From NCBI GenBank assembly GCA_000721375.1, contig JOGW01000001.1, forward strand, positions 248,001 through 312,000: DNA of 64,000 bases, read 5' to 3'. This document shows positions 10,531 through 18,954 of the stretch, piece by piece. Numbering within the stretch: position 1 is the first letter of the stretch; each line of letters begins with the position of its first letter. The translations under genes were made by a program, and so were the position numbers. The stretch comes from Streptomyces sp. NRRL B-3428 (GTDB lineage Bacteria; Actinomycetota; Actinomycetes; Streptomycetales; Streptomycetaceae). The notes beneath the pieces are model-generated. The model had not been told where the DNA came from, searched no databases, and saw only the letters and a program-made list of their open reading frames with translations.

Positions 10531-12615
10531 GGACGTGCACCCGCAGCGGAACACCGCCGTCAGGGTGTGGTCGGAGTCGTCGAGGAGGAGAGAGGTCTCG
10601 CCGCGGGCCTTCTCCTCGTCGCCGCCGTACGGCTTGCCGTCCAGGAGCCAGTCGGTGAAGAGGTAGCCCGGCTCGGGGACCGCGGTGACGTGGACGGTGT
10701 CGCCCTCGGCGAACGGGCCGGGCTCGGAGAGCTCGATCGCGCCCTTGCCGCCGGTGGTGCGTACCGTCAGCTTCTGGTCGCGCTCTTCGAACAGGGCGGT
10801 GAGTGCCATGTCGGCGGTGCCCACGTCGAGGGCGACGGTGTCGTCCTCACCCGCGTACGAACCGTCGAGCTGCCAGCCCGCGAAGCGCCAGCCGGGGGCG
10901 GCTTCGGCCTCGTAGAGCAGGTCGGTGCCTTCCAGGACGCTGCCGTCGGGTTCGATTCCGCGCCGGCCGGACTTGCGCACCACTTTTCCCTTGCCGCGGG
11001 ACTTCGCGGTGACCTTCGAGGTGGGGGCCTTGCCCTTGCGGAAGGCGGCGGTCAGGGTGTGGTCGCGGGTCATCGTGAGGCGGGTGGTGGGCGTTTTGCC
11101 GGGCAGCGCCTTGCCGTTGAGGACCCAGTGGTCGAAGACGTAACCGTTGGCGGAGTTCGCCGTGAAGGTGGTGCTCGAGCCGTGCGGGTACGGGCCGGGT
11201 CTGGCAGGGGTGACCCAGCCCGATTTCGCGGGCGACGGTGCGCTCTTCACCGCGCACAGGGACGGGGCGGTGCGGGCCGCGCGGTAGGCGGCGACCGCCT
11301 TGCCGGTGCTGGTGAACACATCGACCGTGTCGGCTTCGTTGCGCTTGCCGAGGGCGATGCCGAGCGCTTCGCCGCGGTAGCGCTGATGCGGGGTCTCGAA
11401 GTGGTTGATGCGGTTGCAGCGGCCCTTCGTGGCGCGGCGGCACCCGGACTCGTACGCCATGATCGTGGACCAGTCGCCGTCGCGCGGGAAGTAGCCGTTC
11501 GCCCCGTACGGCGGGGGCTGCACCGGCTGGGTCACACGGTCGTGCGAGGCGCCCAGGTTGTGGCCGATCTCGTGGCCGAAGGAGTAGTGGCCGATGGCGC
11601 TCTGGGCGACCACCGAGAAGCCGTAGTTGACCGTGCTGGGGCCGGGAGCCGGGGGTACGTAGCCGAGTCCGCCGCCGTCGCGGCCGCCTGCGATCACCGA
11701 GACCAGGTCGGCGCCGTACTTGTCGCGCAGGGGGTGCAGTTGGTCGGCGACACGGTCGTCCGGGGTGGCGGCGGCACGCAGGAGCTTCTGGTTCACCCCG
11801 TCCATGCCGCCGGGCAGCTTGCCGACGGGAGCGATGTGCACGAGTCGCAGCCGTACCTTCGCGCGGCTGTCCGCGAAGGCGTCGTTGGCCAGGGCGACCG
11901 CGCGGGAGGCCTGGGTGCGGATCTGTCGCCCGCCGCCTGCTTCCTTGGCGGCCCGAGGGGTGTAGCCGACCAGGACGTCGATGACGGACAGGCCCTTGGT
12001 GTTGGTGCAGGGCGGAGCGGCCGACGGGGGAGCGGCGGCCGGGACGGGCGGTGCGGGAGGTCCAGCGGGCGGCGGGGCGAGCGGGGTCTCGTCCTCCTCG
12101 GCCATGGGGGTCAGCTCGCTGATGGTGACCTGGCCCGGGCCCGCCGGTTCCACCGCGTACGTGTCGCCGCCGAGCATGAACTGGGCGCTGAGCATGGCGT
12201 CCCCGGGGCTGGTGTCGCAGCCGCTCTCCAGGGTGGCGACCACATCCGCGTCCTGGGCGCCGGCCACGGTGCCGTTCCAGATCAGCCGGCCGTCCTCGAC
12301 GGTGTGCGACTCCTCCACGACGCGCACGGTCCTGTCGCCGAAGAGCGGGAAGACCACCGTCTTGGCGGGGCCGCGGCCGCAGAGCGCGTCCAGGGCGGCC
12401 GCGGTGATGCCGGCCGTTCGGGAGCGGACCGCGTCGTCGCCGATCTCGTCGCTGTCCGCGGGGGTGTCGGCGGGCGACGGCGGGGTCAGTGCCAGGTTCC
12501 CGCCGAGGGACCGGCCGCCGCCCTCGTCATCGTCCACCGCGCCGTGTGCGCCGTTGGTGGTGCCGAGCGCCACTGCCACCGCGAGCGCCGTACTGGTCCA
12601 TCTGTAGCGAGCCAT
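10528..12615 (-). CDS. Secreted metzincin-type zinc metalloprotease with bacterial repeat domains
   Basis: 695 aa from the ATG at 12615 (GGGGACGAGG upstream; an in-frame ATG at 12744 would place 43 residues before the signal). Signal peptide 1-26 (RWTSTALAVAVALGTTNGAHG). A pro-region up to about 175 and a Pro/Ala linker lead into the catalytic domain (about 205-500). The zinc site is H348-E-I-G-H352-N-L-G-A-S-H358, the metzincin pattern HExxHxxGxxH. Its neighbours (KVRLRLVHIAPVG, SVIAGGRDGGGLGYVPP) fit reprolysin-like M12 peptidases. The C-terminus has three copies of the bacterial repeat fold (GYVFDHWVLNG, GWRFAGWQLDG, GYLFTDWLLDG), often a cell-surface or substrate-binding stalk. Monocistronic as far as can be seen; substrate unknown. 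Confidence 0.9.
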   Translation of the reverse strand: MARYRWTSTALAVAVALGTTNGAHGAVDDDEGGGRSLGGNLALTPPSPADTPADSDEIGDDAVRSRTAGITAAALDALCGRGPAKTVVFPLFGDRTVRVVEESHTVEDGRLIWNGTVAGAQDADVVATLESGCDTSPGDAMLSAQFMLGGDTYAVEPAGPGQVTISELTPMAEEDETPLAPPPAGPPAPPVPAAAPPSAAPPCTNTKGLSVIDVLVGYTPRAAKEAGGGRQIRTQASRAVALANDAFADSRAKVRLRLVHIAPVGKLPGGMDGVNQKLLRAAATPDDRVADQLHPLRDKYGADLVSVIAGGRDGGGLGYVPPAPGPSTVNYGFSVVAQSAIGHYSFGHEIGHNLGASHDRVTQPVQPPPYGANGYFPRDGDWSTIMAYESGCRRATKGRCNRINHFETPHQRYRGEALGIALGKRNEADTVDVFTSTGKAVAAYRAARTAPSLCAVKSAPSPAKSGWVTPARPGPYPHGSSTTFTANSANGYVFDHWVLNGKALPGKTPTTRLTMTRDHTLTAAFRKGKAPTSKVTAKSRGKGKVVRKSGRRGIEPDGSVLEGTDLLYEAEAAPGWRFAGWQLDGSYAGEDDTVALDVGTADMALTALFEERDQKLTVRTTGGKGAIELSEPGPFAEGDTVHVTAVPEPGYLFTDWLLDGKPYGGDEEKARGETSLLLDDSDHTLTAVFRCGCTS

Positions 12616-12740
12616 CCTCGTCCCCGTCTTCGCTGTCTTCGCCGTATGAGGCCGGATACACCGGATGAGGCCGGATGCACCGGGTGCATCTGACGAAATG
12701 TCAGGTGTTGTCGGGAGGATTCCTCGTACGAAGGGGGCGA

Positions 12741-12902
12741 TCACGCTCGGGGTGGCCGAGTCACTCGGACAGAAGCTGAGCCCGGAGCGGTGTTACGGGT
12801 GAGATGGGCCGCCAGGGCCTGGAGGAGTGCGGCGGCGGTCAGCTTCGCCACCGGGTGGCCGGCCATGCGGCGGAGGGTCGCTTTCACTGGCTGCTTGGTC
12901 AT
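12741..12902 (-). CDS. Small hypothetical protein (53 aa)
   Basis: ATG at 12902 with GAAGGA 8-9 bases upstream. The protein is basic and alanine-rich with one possible amphipathic helix (LTAAALLQALAAHL) and no cysteine or signal peptide. It lies between the MFS gene (behind that gene's terminator) and the protease gene, on the same strand. I do not recognise a family. The ribosome site and position make translation plausible, but short GC-rich frames often arise by chance. Confidence 0.4.
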   Translation of the reverse strand: MTKQPVKATLRRMAGHPVAKLTAAALLQALAAHLTRNTAPGSASVRVTRPPRA

Positions 12903-12956
12903 TGCGGCTGTCCTTCGTGTCGGGTCGCAGAGTCGGGCCGGCGGGCCGGGTGTACG

Positions 12957-12994
12957 CCGACGGTCCACCTCACCGGAGGGAGGTGGACCGTCGG
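12957..12994 (-). terminator. Terminator of the DHA2 exporter
   Basis: Perfect 15-bp stem: CCGACGGTCCACCTC (12957-12971) with GAGGTGGACCGTCGG (12980-12994) over an 8-nt loop, 40 bp after the exporter stop codon. Confidence 0.85.
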
Positions 12995-13033
12995 CCCGGG
13001 ACATCGCCTGTGCTGCGTACGGCCGCGCATCGC

Positions 13034-14461
13034 TCAGACGCCGATCTTCTGGCCGGAGGTCTCGGCCGACGCTGCGGTGGAGCGCTCCGGCCGCATGGTC
13101 ACCAGCGTGAGCACACCGCCGACGGCTGCGATCGCGGCCGCAGCCGTGAAGGCAGCACCGAAACCGTCCGTCAGGGCGGGCAGGTCACCGAGCCGGCCCG
13201 CGCCCTGCGAGGTGGCCAGCGCCGTGAGCGTGGCCAGACCGAGCGCGGAACCCACCTGGTAGGTCGTGTTGACGATGCCCGAGGCCAGACCCGCCTGCTC
13301 GGCCGGTGCGCCGGACAGGGCGGCCATCATCGCCGGGATGTACGCGAGGGACATACCGAGCGCCGCGACCAGCGAGGCGGGCAGTACGTCGATCACGAAG
13401 GAGCCGGTCGGCTCCACCGCCGACAGCCACAGCAGGCCGAGCGCCAGGACGAACAGTCCGCCGGCGATGAGCGGACGGGCGCCGAACCGGGCGAGCAGCC
13501 GTGCGGTGATCGCGGTCATGAAGACCATCAGGAGCACGGTCATCGGCAGGAGCGCGGCGCCCGAGGCGAACGCCCCGTATCCGAGGACCTGTTGCAGGTA
13601 GAGGTTGAGGAAGTACCACATCGGGATCCACGCGGCGCCGAGCAGCGCCATCGCCAGGTTCGCGGAGCCGAGCCGCGGCACCCGCCAGATGGACAGCGGC
13701 ATCAACGGCTCGCGCACGGTGCGCTGGATGACGAAGAAGGCGGCCAGCAGGGCTGCGGCGCCCAGGAGTTCGAGAACGGTCTGTGTCGAACTCCAGCCGG
13801 TCTCCGGGGCGCGTACGACGGCGTAGACCGCGAGGGCGAGGCCGGCGGTGACCGCCGCGGCGCCGAGTACGTCGACCGCGCCGCGGCTCGGGGCGACGGT
13901 GGGCAGCAGCTTGGTGGCCGCGAGGGTGGCGAGGCCGATCGGGATGTAGATGGCGAACACCCAGGGCCAGCTCAGCCATTCGGTGAAGACGCCGCCGAGG
14001 AACACGCCCGCGGTGCCGCCCGCGGGAGCCGCGGCGCCGTAGAGCGCCATCGCCTTGCCGAGCTCCTTCGGGTTGTGGGCGAAGAGCGTCATGAGCAGGG
14101 TCATCGAGGCGGGTGCGATGAGGGCGCCGCCGACGCCCTGTACCGCGCGTCCGGCCACCTCCACCCAGGCGGTCTGCGCGGCGGCCGCGATCACGGAGCC
14201 GCCGATGAGGACCACCCAGCCGGCGCTGAACACCCGTCTGGCGCCGAGGAGATCGGAGAGCCGGCCGCCGAGCAGCAGCAGGCCGCCGAAGGCGATGACG
14301 TAGGCGTTGAAGACCCACTGCAGATCGCCCTGCGAGAAGCCGAGGTCCTTCTGCATTTCGGGGAGTGCGACTCCGATGATCGACGTATCCATGATCACCA
14401 TGAACTGGGCGGTGGCGAGCACGGCAAGTGCCCACCAGCGCCGGGGGTTGATCGTTGACAT
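13034..14461 (-). CDS. MFS exporter, DHA2 (EmrB/QacA) family, 14 segments
   Basis: 475 aa, ATG with GGAAGGG upstream. About 14 hydrophobic segments; DHA2 signatures are ATAQFMVIMDTSIIGVALP in segment 1 (the D of motif D1), LGGRLSDLLGARRVF (motif A) and VQGVGGALIAPASMTLL (motif C region of drug:proton antiporters). Probably exports a toxic organic compound by proton exchange. The promoter region holds two ATACCC...GGGTAT palindromes (14493-14509 and 14528-14544) of the kind bound by CsoR/RcnR/CstR-type repressors, so expression may answer to copper, another metal, or persulfide. No such repressor gene is adjacent. Substrate unknown. Confidence 0.92.
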   Translation of the reverse strand: MSTINPRRWWALAVLATAQFMVIMDTSIIGVALPEMQKDLGFSQGDLQWVFNAYVIAFGGLLLLGGRLSDLLGARRVFSAGWVVLIGGSVIAAAAQTAWVEVAGRAVQGVGGALIAPASMTLLMTLFAHNPKELGKAMALYGAAAPAGGTAGVFLGGVFTEWLSWPWVFAIYIPIGLATLAATKLLPTVAPSRGAVDVLGAAAVTAGLALAVYAVVRAPETGWSSTQTVLELLGAAALLAAFFVIQRTVREPLMPLSIWRVPRLGSANLAMALLGAAWIPMWYFLNLYLQQVLGYGAFASGAALLPMTVLLMVFMTAITARLLARFGARPLIAGGLFVLALGLLWLSAVEPTGSFVIDVLPASLVAALGMSLAYIPAMMAALSGAPAEQAGLASGIVNTTYQVGSALGLATLTALATSQGAGRLGDLPALTDGFGAAFTAAAAIAAVGGVLTLVTMRPERSTAASAETSGQKIGV

Positions 14462-14492
14462 GGCCTTTCCCTTCCAGGAGTGCGAGCTTCGG

Positions 14493-14509
14493 ATACCCCT
14501 AGGGGGTAA
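14493..14509. promoter_or_regulatory. CsoR-type palindrome 1
   Basis: ATACCCCTAGGGGGTAA: near-perfect inverted repeat centred at 14501, 32 bp upstream of the exporter start. Confidence 0.55.
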
Positions 14510-14527
14510 CTCGCGACGGAGATTAAC

Positions 14528-14544
14528 ATACCCATGGGGGGTAT
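14528..14544. promoter_or_regulatory. CsoR-type palindrome 2
   Basis: ATACCCATGGGGGGTAT: arms ATACCC and GGGTAT, centred at 14536, 35 bp from the first palindrome and on nearly the same face of the helix. Confidence 0.55.
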
Positions 14545-14725
14545 GGAAGGGGCGAGATTCGCGGCTGCCGCACTCGTTGACGTAGCGCTGAACCGCGGGT
14601 CATGGGGGAGGGGTTGCCCGCGCCCGTACGCGTGCCGGCGACCGCAACCCTTGCCCCCGGATGCAGGCCATTCGGGTGAAATGTACCGTTTCGGTGTGCA
14701 TCAGACGGCTAGGAGGAGGTCTCCG

Positions 14726-15469
14726 ATGCGGAGCACGCGGAGGGCAAGGTTCGGTCTGGGTGCCGTAGGCGCCTCAGTGGTGTTCGCGGGAGCGCTTGGT
14801 AGCTCCGCGTTCGCCGCGCCACGGGATTCCGGCAGTGACAACGGTGTGGCCGAGATGAGCGCCGAGCGGATCGGGATCAAGGCGCAGGAGGCCTTCAAGG
14901 GCGCCACCTCGGTGCATCTCGAACTGGACGACGAGACCGGATTGACGGGTGTCTCGGAGGTGGACCTGTCGGCCGACCGCTCCGGCAACTGCGTCGGATC
15001 CATCGAACGCGGCTCCGACCAGGGCAGCTTCGAGGTCATGACCCAGGGCGACACGGTATGGATCAAGCCCGACGACAAGATGATCGAGAGCCTGGTGTCC
15101 GGCTCGGACGAGTCCGCGGCCGCCAAGAACTTCGAGGGCAAGTACCTCAAGGGAAGCCTCAAGGACGGAGATCTGAAGGACGTCGCTCAGTTCTGCAATC
15201 TGTCCACGCTCCAGAGGCAGGCGTCGGGCGGGAAGATGATCGCCACTTCGAAGGGCGAGAAGTCCTCGGTCGACGGTGAGGACGCCATCCGGATCATGGG
15301 CATGGCCGACGGCAAGAAGCACACCACCTACGTGGCCACGGAAGGTACTCCGTACCCCCTGAAGACCGAGGTCTCGGGTGCGGGTACGGATCTGGTCGCC
15401 ACCTTCTCGGACTACGACAAGCCCGTCACGGTCACGCCCCCGCCGGCGGACGAGACCATCGACTGGTGA
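14726..15469 (+). CDS. Secreted protein of unknown function
   Basis: 247 aa from ATG 14726 with a strong AGGAGGAGG ribosome site. Signal peptide with cleavage near AFA/APRD (residue 30); there is no lipobox cysteine, so it should be released or loosely held. The mature part has a layout often seen in actinobacterial LppX/LolA-like proteins: an early GATSVHLELD strand, a run of charged beta strands (GSFEVMTQGDTVWIKPDDKM), MADGKKHTTYVATEGTPYPLKTEV and an acidic end. In that group the fold carries lipids or acts near the envelope; a specific role cannot be given. Single gene with its own strong terminator. Confidence 0.8.
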   Translation: MRSTRRARFGLGAVGASVVFAGALGSSAFAAPRDSGSDNGVAEMSAERIGIKAQEAFKGATSVHLELDDETGLTGVSEVDLSADRSGNCVGSIERGSDQGSFEVMTQGDTVWIKPDDKMIESLVSGSDESAAAKNFEGKYLKGSLKDGDLKDVAQFCNLSTLQRQASGGKMIATSKGEKSSVDGEDAIRIMGMADGKKHTTYVATEGTPYPLKTEVSGAGTDLVATFSDYDKPVTVTPPPADETIDW

Positions 15470-15470
15470 G

Positions 15471-15511
15471 GCCGTGGGAGCACTCGGCCGTAGGAGCTAC
15501 TCGGCCGTAGA
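15471..15511. repeat. 16-17 bp tandem repeat right after a stop codon
   Basis: Units GCCGTGGGAGCACTCG (15471-15486), GCCGTAGGAGCTACTCG (15487-15503) and a partial GCCGTAGA begin one base after the TGA at 15467-15469. Confidence 0.75.
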
Positions 15512-15512
15512 C

Positions 15513-15548
15513 GGCGCGGGCCGTGGCGTAGGCGCCACGGCCCGCGCC
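15513..15548. terminator. Strong bidirectional terminator
   Basis: Perfect 16-bp stem GGCGCGGGCCGTGGCG / CGCCACGGCCCGCGCC with a TAGG loop (15529-15532), between convergent genes ending at 15469 and 15625. Confidence 0.85.
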
Positions 15549-15624
15549 CGCTCTACTGGTGTCTTCTGCGCGGGAGTTGACCACCGCAGCCGCGGTTTCA
15601 CGGCTCCATCCATGCGCGCATGGC

Positions 15625-17013
15625 TCAAGTGCGGCGCCCCGTGCGATACCCCCACCACACCACCACCGTGCAGAGCAGCACCACCGCCCCCACCACCCTG
15701 AGCGCCGCCGACATCCCCGCGCCGTAGTCCTGCCCTGCGGAGGCCAGGACCGTTCCCGTCACCGCCACGCCCAGCGCGGCACCCAACTCCCGTGCGGAGG
15801 TGCCGAGCCCCGAGCCGAGGCCCGCCTGATGCGAGGGCAGGGAGGTGAGCACGCCGATGGTCAGGGCCGGCATGCACAGGCCGGTACCGAAGGAGAGGAC
15901 GAGTAGCCACACCACGTAGAGGCCGTACGGTGTGTGCGCATCGGCCGTGGACGTGCCGAGCAGACCCAGGCCGATCAGGGTGAGACCGCCGGTGATCACC
16001 GGACGCGGTGTGGCGTGCCAGCGGGCCGCGAACCTCGGGGCCAGGGCCATGCCCGCGCTGACCGGCATGATCGCGACACCGGCGAGCGCGGGACCGTACC
16101 CCTTGAGGCCTTGCAGATACTGCGAGTTGACGAAGAACAGCGAGAAGAGCCCGAAGAAGCCGGTGGCCGTGCCGAGCGCCGCCGCCCGCAGCCGCGGCGC
16201 GCCGAAGACCCGCGGGTCGAAGAGTGGTGCGGGGGAGCGTAGGGCGTGCCCGGTGAACGCCGCCGCGAGCAGGGCACCCAGCGCGAAGGCGCCGAGGATG
16301 GGCAGGGACGTCCAGCCGTACGTGGGTCCCTCGATGATGCCGAAGAGGACGGCGAACAGGGCGGACGTGATCAGCAGGGTGCCCAGCGGATCGGGATTCC
16401 CGCGGGCCGTGCGCTCGGTACGGGGCACGGCATACGCGACGGACACCGAGAGCAGCGCGGCCAGCGGGACCATCACCCAGAACAGGGCGCGCCAGCCCAG
16501 GAATTGACCGGACAGACCGCCGACCAGATTCCCGAACGCTCCGCCCACCCCGATCGCCAGCGTCCACGCCGCCATCGCCTGCGCCCGGCGCACCGGGGTG
16601 CCCGCGAGACGGACGAGGATCGACATGGTGGACGGGGTGATCAGCGCGGCACCGACACCGCAGACGGCACGCCCCACGATCAGCACGCCGGGCGTGCCCG
16701 CGAGTGCACTGGTCGCGGCGCCGGCCGCGAACAGCGCGAGACCGGTGAGCAGTGCGCCCTTGCGGCCGTAGCGGTCGGCGGCCGCGCCCGCCGGGATCAG
16801 CAGACCGGCGAAGGCGATCACATACGCGTCGACCGTCCACATGATCTGGGTCGGGGACGGGTGCAGAGCCGAGGAACTCAACTGCGGAATGAGGAGATTG
16901 ATCGCCGCGACCATGCTCTGCGCGACCATCACGCAGGCGCAGACCGCGAGCAGGGTCGCGCGCCGTACGCGTGTGTCCGGTTGCTCGGCCGTCGTCAGGG
17001 CAGGCGTGGACAT
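15625..17013 (-). CDS. MFS transporter, DHA2-like exporter
   Basis: 462 aa from ATG 17013 with AGGAGGAG 7 bases upstream. About 14 hydrophobic segments; motif A (IPAGAAADRYGRKGAL), a segment with VGRAVCGVGAALITPSTM (motif C-like) and NLLIPQLSSS in segment 1, all matching drug:proton antiporters. It is divergently transcribed from a LysR regulator 103 bp away, and a 22-bp inverted repeat lies in the shared promoter region. Likely an efflux pump induced through that regulator. The exported compound is unknown. Confidence 0.92.
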   Translation of the reverse strand: MSTPALTTAEQPDTRVRRATLLAVCACVMVAQSMVAAINLLIPQLSSSALHPSPTQIMWTVDAYVIAFAGLLIPAGAAADRYGRKGALLTGLALFAAGAATSALAGTPGVLIVGRAVCGVGAALITPSTMSILVRLAGTPVRRAQAMAAWTLAIGVGGAFGNLVGGLSGQFLGWRALFWVMVPLAALLSVSVAYAVPRTERTARGNPDPLGTLLITSALFAVLFGIIEGPTYGWTSLPILGAFALGALLAAAFTGHALRSPAPLFDPRVFGAPRLRAAALGTATGFFGLFSLFFVNSQYLQGLKGYGPALAGVAIMPVSAGMALAPRFAARWHATPRPVITGGLTLIGLGLLGTSTADAHTPYGLYVVWLLVLSFGTGLCMPALTIGVLTSLPSHQAGLGSGLGTSARELGAALGVAVTGTVLASAGQDYGAGMSAALRVVGAVVLLCTVVVWWGYRTGRRT

Positions 17014-17070
17014 CGCGGCTCCTCCTGGAGCTTGTACGGGTGGGGTGGGTGCTCCTTCAACGTAGGCTCG

Positions 17071-17092
17071 GCACTGGTCTGCTTTCCAGTGC
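17071..17092. promoter_or_regulatory. Inverted repeat in the LysR/MFS divergent promoter
   Basis: GCACTGG (17071-17077) and CCAGTGC (17086-17092) with an 8-bp spacer. It sits 24 bp before the LysR start and 58 bp before the MFS start, as expected for LysR autoregulation. Confidence 0.5.
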
Positions 17093-17116
17093 AAGTTATG
17101 CAGGGAGTCATTGCGT

Positions 17117-18103
17117 ATGACGCAATCCGCGCGTTCGGCCGCCGGCCTCGACCTGAATCTCCTGCTCGCCCTGGACGTGCTGCTCGAAGAGCAGAGCGTG
17201 CGCGGCGCCGCCCGGCGGCTGCATCTGTCCGAACCCGCGACGAGCCGCACCCTCGGCCGCCTGCGCAAGGCGCTCGGCGACCCGCTCCTGGTGCGCGCCG
17301 GACGCCAGATGGTGCCGACGCCCTACGCCCTGTCGGTGCGCGCCGAGGTCGGCGCGGTGGTCGAGCGGGCCCGCGCCCTGTTCGCGGCGCACGGGGAACA
17401 GGATCTGCGCGCGGTGGAGCGGACGTTCACCGTCCAGGGCCAGGACTCGGTCGCCGCGCTGCTCGGCCCGCGGCTGCTGACCCGGGTGCTGGCCGACGCG
17501 CCGGGCCTACGGATCCGCTTCCTCGGCGAGAGCCACCTCGACGCACCTGTACTGCGCGAGGGCACCGCGGACCTGGAAGTCGGCGTGATCGACTCGACGG
17601 CTCCCGAGGTACGCGTCGAGCCGCTGGCCGAGGACCGGATGCGCGGGGTCGTACGGGCCGGACATCCGCTCCTGAAGGGCAGGTTGACCGCCCGCCGGTT
17701 CGCGGAGACGGCCGAGCACCTCACCGTCTCGCGCCGCGGCAGACTGCACGGCCCGGTCGACGAGGCCCTGGCCGAACGGGGGCTCAAGCGCCGCGTGGTG
17801 GGCACCGTGGCCTCGTTCCCCGCCTCGCTCTTCCTCGTGCGCGACACGGATCTGATCGGCCTGGTCGCGGGCTGGTCCACTCCGATGACCGACGCCCTCG
17901 GCCTGGTCACCTTCCCCGTACCGCTGGAACTGCCGCTGCTTCCGCTGGCGATGGCCTGGCATCCGCGCCTGGACGCGGATCCGGCGCATGTGTGGTTGCG
18001 GGGATGTGTACGGGAGTTGATGGACGCATCGGTGGTGTCCACCGTGTCCACCGCCCAGGAGGCCGACCGGGCGGAGGTCAGCCCTCGAAACCGGCTTCCT
18101 TGA
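17117..18103 (+). CDS. LysR-family transcriptional regulator
   Basis: 328 aa from ATG 17117 (GGGAG upstream; a TTG six bases earlier is less likely). Residues about 10-70 form the winged HTH (LLALDVLLEEQSVRGAARRL, SEPATSRTLGRLRKALGDPL); the rest is the two-lobed effector domain. Paired divergently with the MFS exporter, which it probably controls. Its last 26 bases overlap the end of the convergent RraA-like gene. The effector is unknown. Confidence 0.93.
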   Translation: MTQSARSAAGLDLNLLLALDVLLEEQSVRGAARRLHLSEPATSRTLGRLRKALGDPLLVRAGRQMVPTPYALSVRAEVGAVVERARALFAAHGEQDLRAVERTFTVQGQDSVAALLGPRLLTRVLADAPGLRIRFLGESHLDAPVLREGTADLEVGVIDSTAPEVRVEPLAEDRMRGVVRAGHPLLKGRLTARRFAETAEHLTVSRRGRLHGPVDEALAERGLKRRVVGTVASFPASLFLVRDTDLIGLVAGWSTPMTDALGLVTFPVPLELPLLPLAMAWHPRLDADPAHVWLRGCVRELMDASVVSTVSTAQEADRAEVSPRNRLP

Positions 18104-18701
18104 GCGACTTGTCGATACGGGCCCGGTGGTCGGCCTCCCACTCGTCGAGCGTCAGGGCCGCCTCCTTGGCGGCCTTGGCGCGCGCGGTGGCGAGCACCTC
18201 GTCCGCCCGGCCCCGCGGTACGACGACGATGCCCTCCTCGTCGGCCACGACGATGTCGCCCGCGTGCACGATCACCCCGCCGACCCGCACCGGTTCGTTG
18301 AACGGCAGCGCCGTCTTCTTGTTGCCGGGGATCGGCACAACACCCATGGCGTACACGGGAAATCCGCTCTCGCGCACCTCGGCCACATCGCGGATCGCCC
18401 CGTTCATCACGAACCCGGCGATCCCGCGCCGCTGCGCGATCGCGCACACATTGCCCCCGGCCAGCGCGTACCGCGCGTCGGCCGCCTCGACGACCAGGAC
18501 GGAACCGGGCTCGGCCCGGTAGATCGCCGCGTGCAGCCCGAGTTGGTCACCGGCCGGGCACCGCACGGTGAACGCGGGACCGGCGATACGCGGCGCGGGC
18601 CCCCACAGCGGCCGGATGTCGAGCTGCATGACCTGGGCTCGGCCGGTGGCCTCGGCGAGGGTGGTGGGGGAGAGGTCCCGGAAAGCGTCGTAGTCGGTCA
18701 T
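18078..18701 (-). CDS. RraA-like protein / 4-hydroxy-4-methyl-2-oxoglutarate aldolase family
   Basis: 207 aa from ATG 18701 (AAGGA 5 bases upstream; ATG 18707 is too close to that site). The RraA fold is clear: a central strand pair around GPAFTVRC, a GSVLVVEAADARYALAGGN loop, GIAGFVMNGAIRDVAEV (the R-D pair of the aldolase metal/pyruvate site), FPVYAMGVVP and HAGDIVVADEEGIVVVP. Members with the GxxxRD motif are divalent-metal class II aldolases splitting HMG/CHA-type oxo-acids; E. coli RraA itself inhibits RNase E. Presence of the R-D pair favours an aldolase or lyase. No pathway partner is adjacent. Confidence 0.85.
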   Translation of the reverse strand: MTDYDAFRDLSPTTLAEATGRAQVMQLDIRPLWGPAPRIAGPAFTVRCPAGDQLGLHAAIYRAEPGSVLVVEAADARYALAGGNVCAIAQRRGIAGFVMNGAIRDVAEVRESGFPVYAMGVVPIPGNKKTALPFNEPVRVGGVIVHAGDIVVADEEGIVVVPRGRADEVLATARAKAAKEAALTLDEWEADHRARIDKSLKEAGFEG

Positions 18702-18726
18702 GTCCATCCTTGCTCTGCTCGGTTCT

Positions 18727-18796
18727 TCGGTACGCCCGGCTCGACTTGATCACGCCTGAGGTCGGTGCGCCCGGCTCGACTTGATCACGCCCGAGG
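18727..18796. repeat. 35-bp tandem duplication upstream of the RraA-like gene
   Basis: Two direct copies (18727-18761 and 18762-18796) differing at two positions (A/G and T/C). Each carries CGGCTCGACTTGATCACGCC. They lie 26-95 bp upstream of the ATG at 18701, in the likely promoter region. Confidence 0.9.
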
Positions 18797-18954
18797 ACCG
18801 GGAAACAAGGGGCGATCGAGCGTGACCCGTGTCGCTGTTGGGCCGATCGGGTGAGTCTGCGCAAGAATCGGCTGGTGCAGACAATCAGTGCGAGCAGTGA
18901 GGCCGGTGCGGCGGTGGGCCGTGACGGGGGACTACGGACGGGACAGGTGGAGCG

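Noticed and set aside
17071..17092. DasR (dre) site in the LysR/MFS gap
   Set aside because: The left half matches ACTGGTCT, but the right half and the total length (18 rather than 16 bp) do not; a LysR site is simpler.
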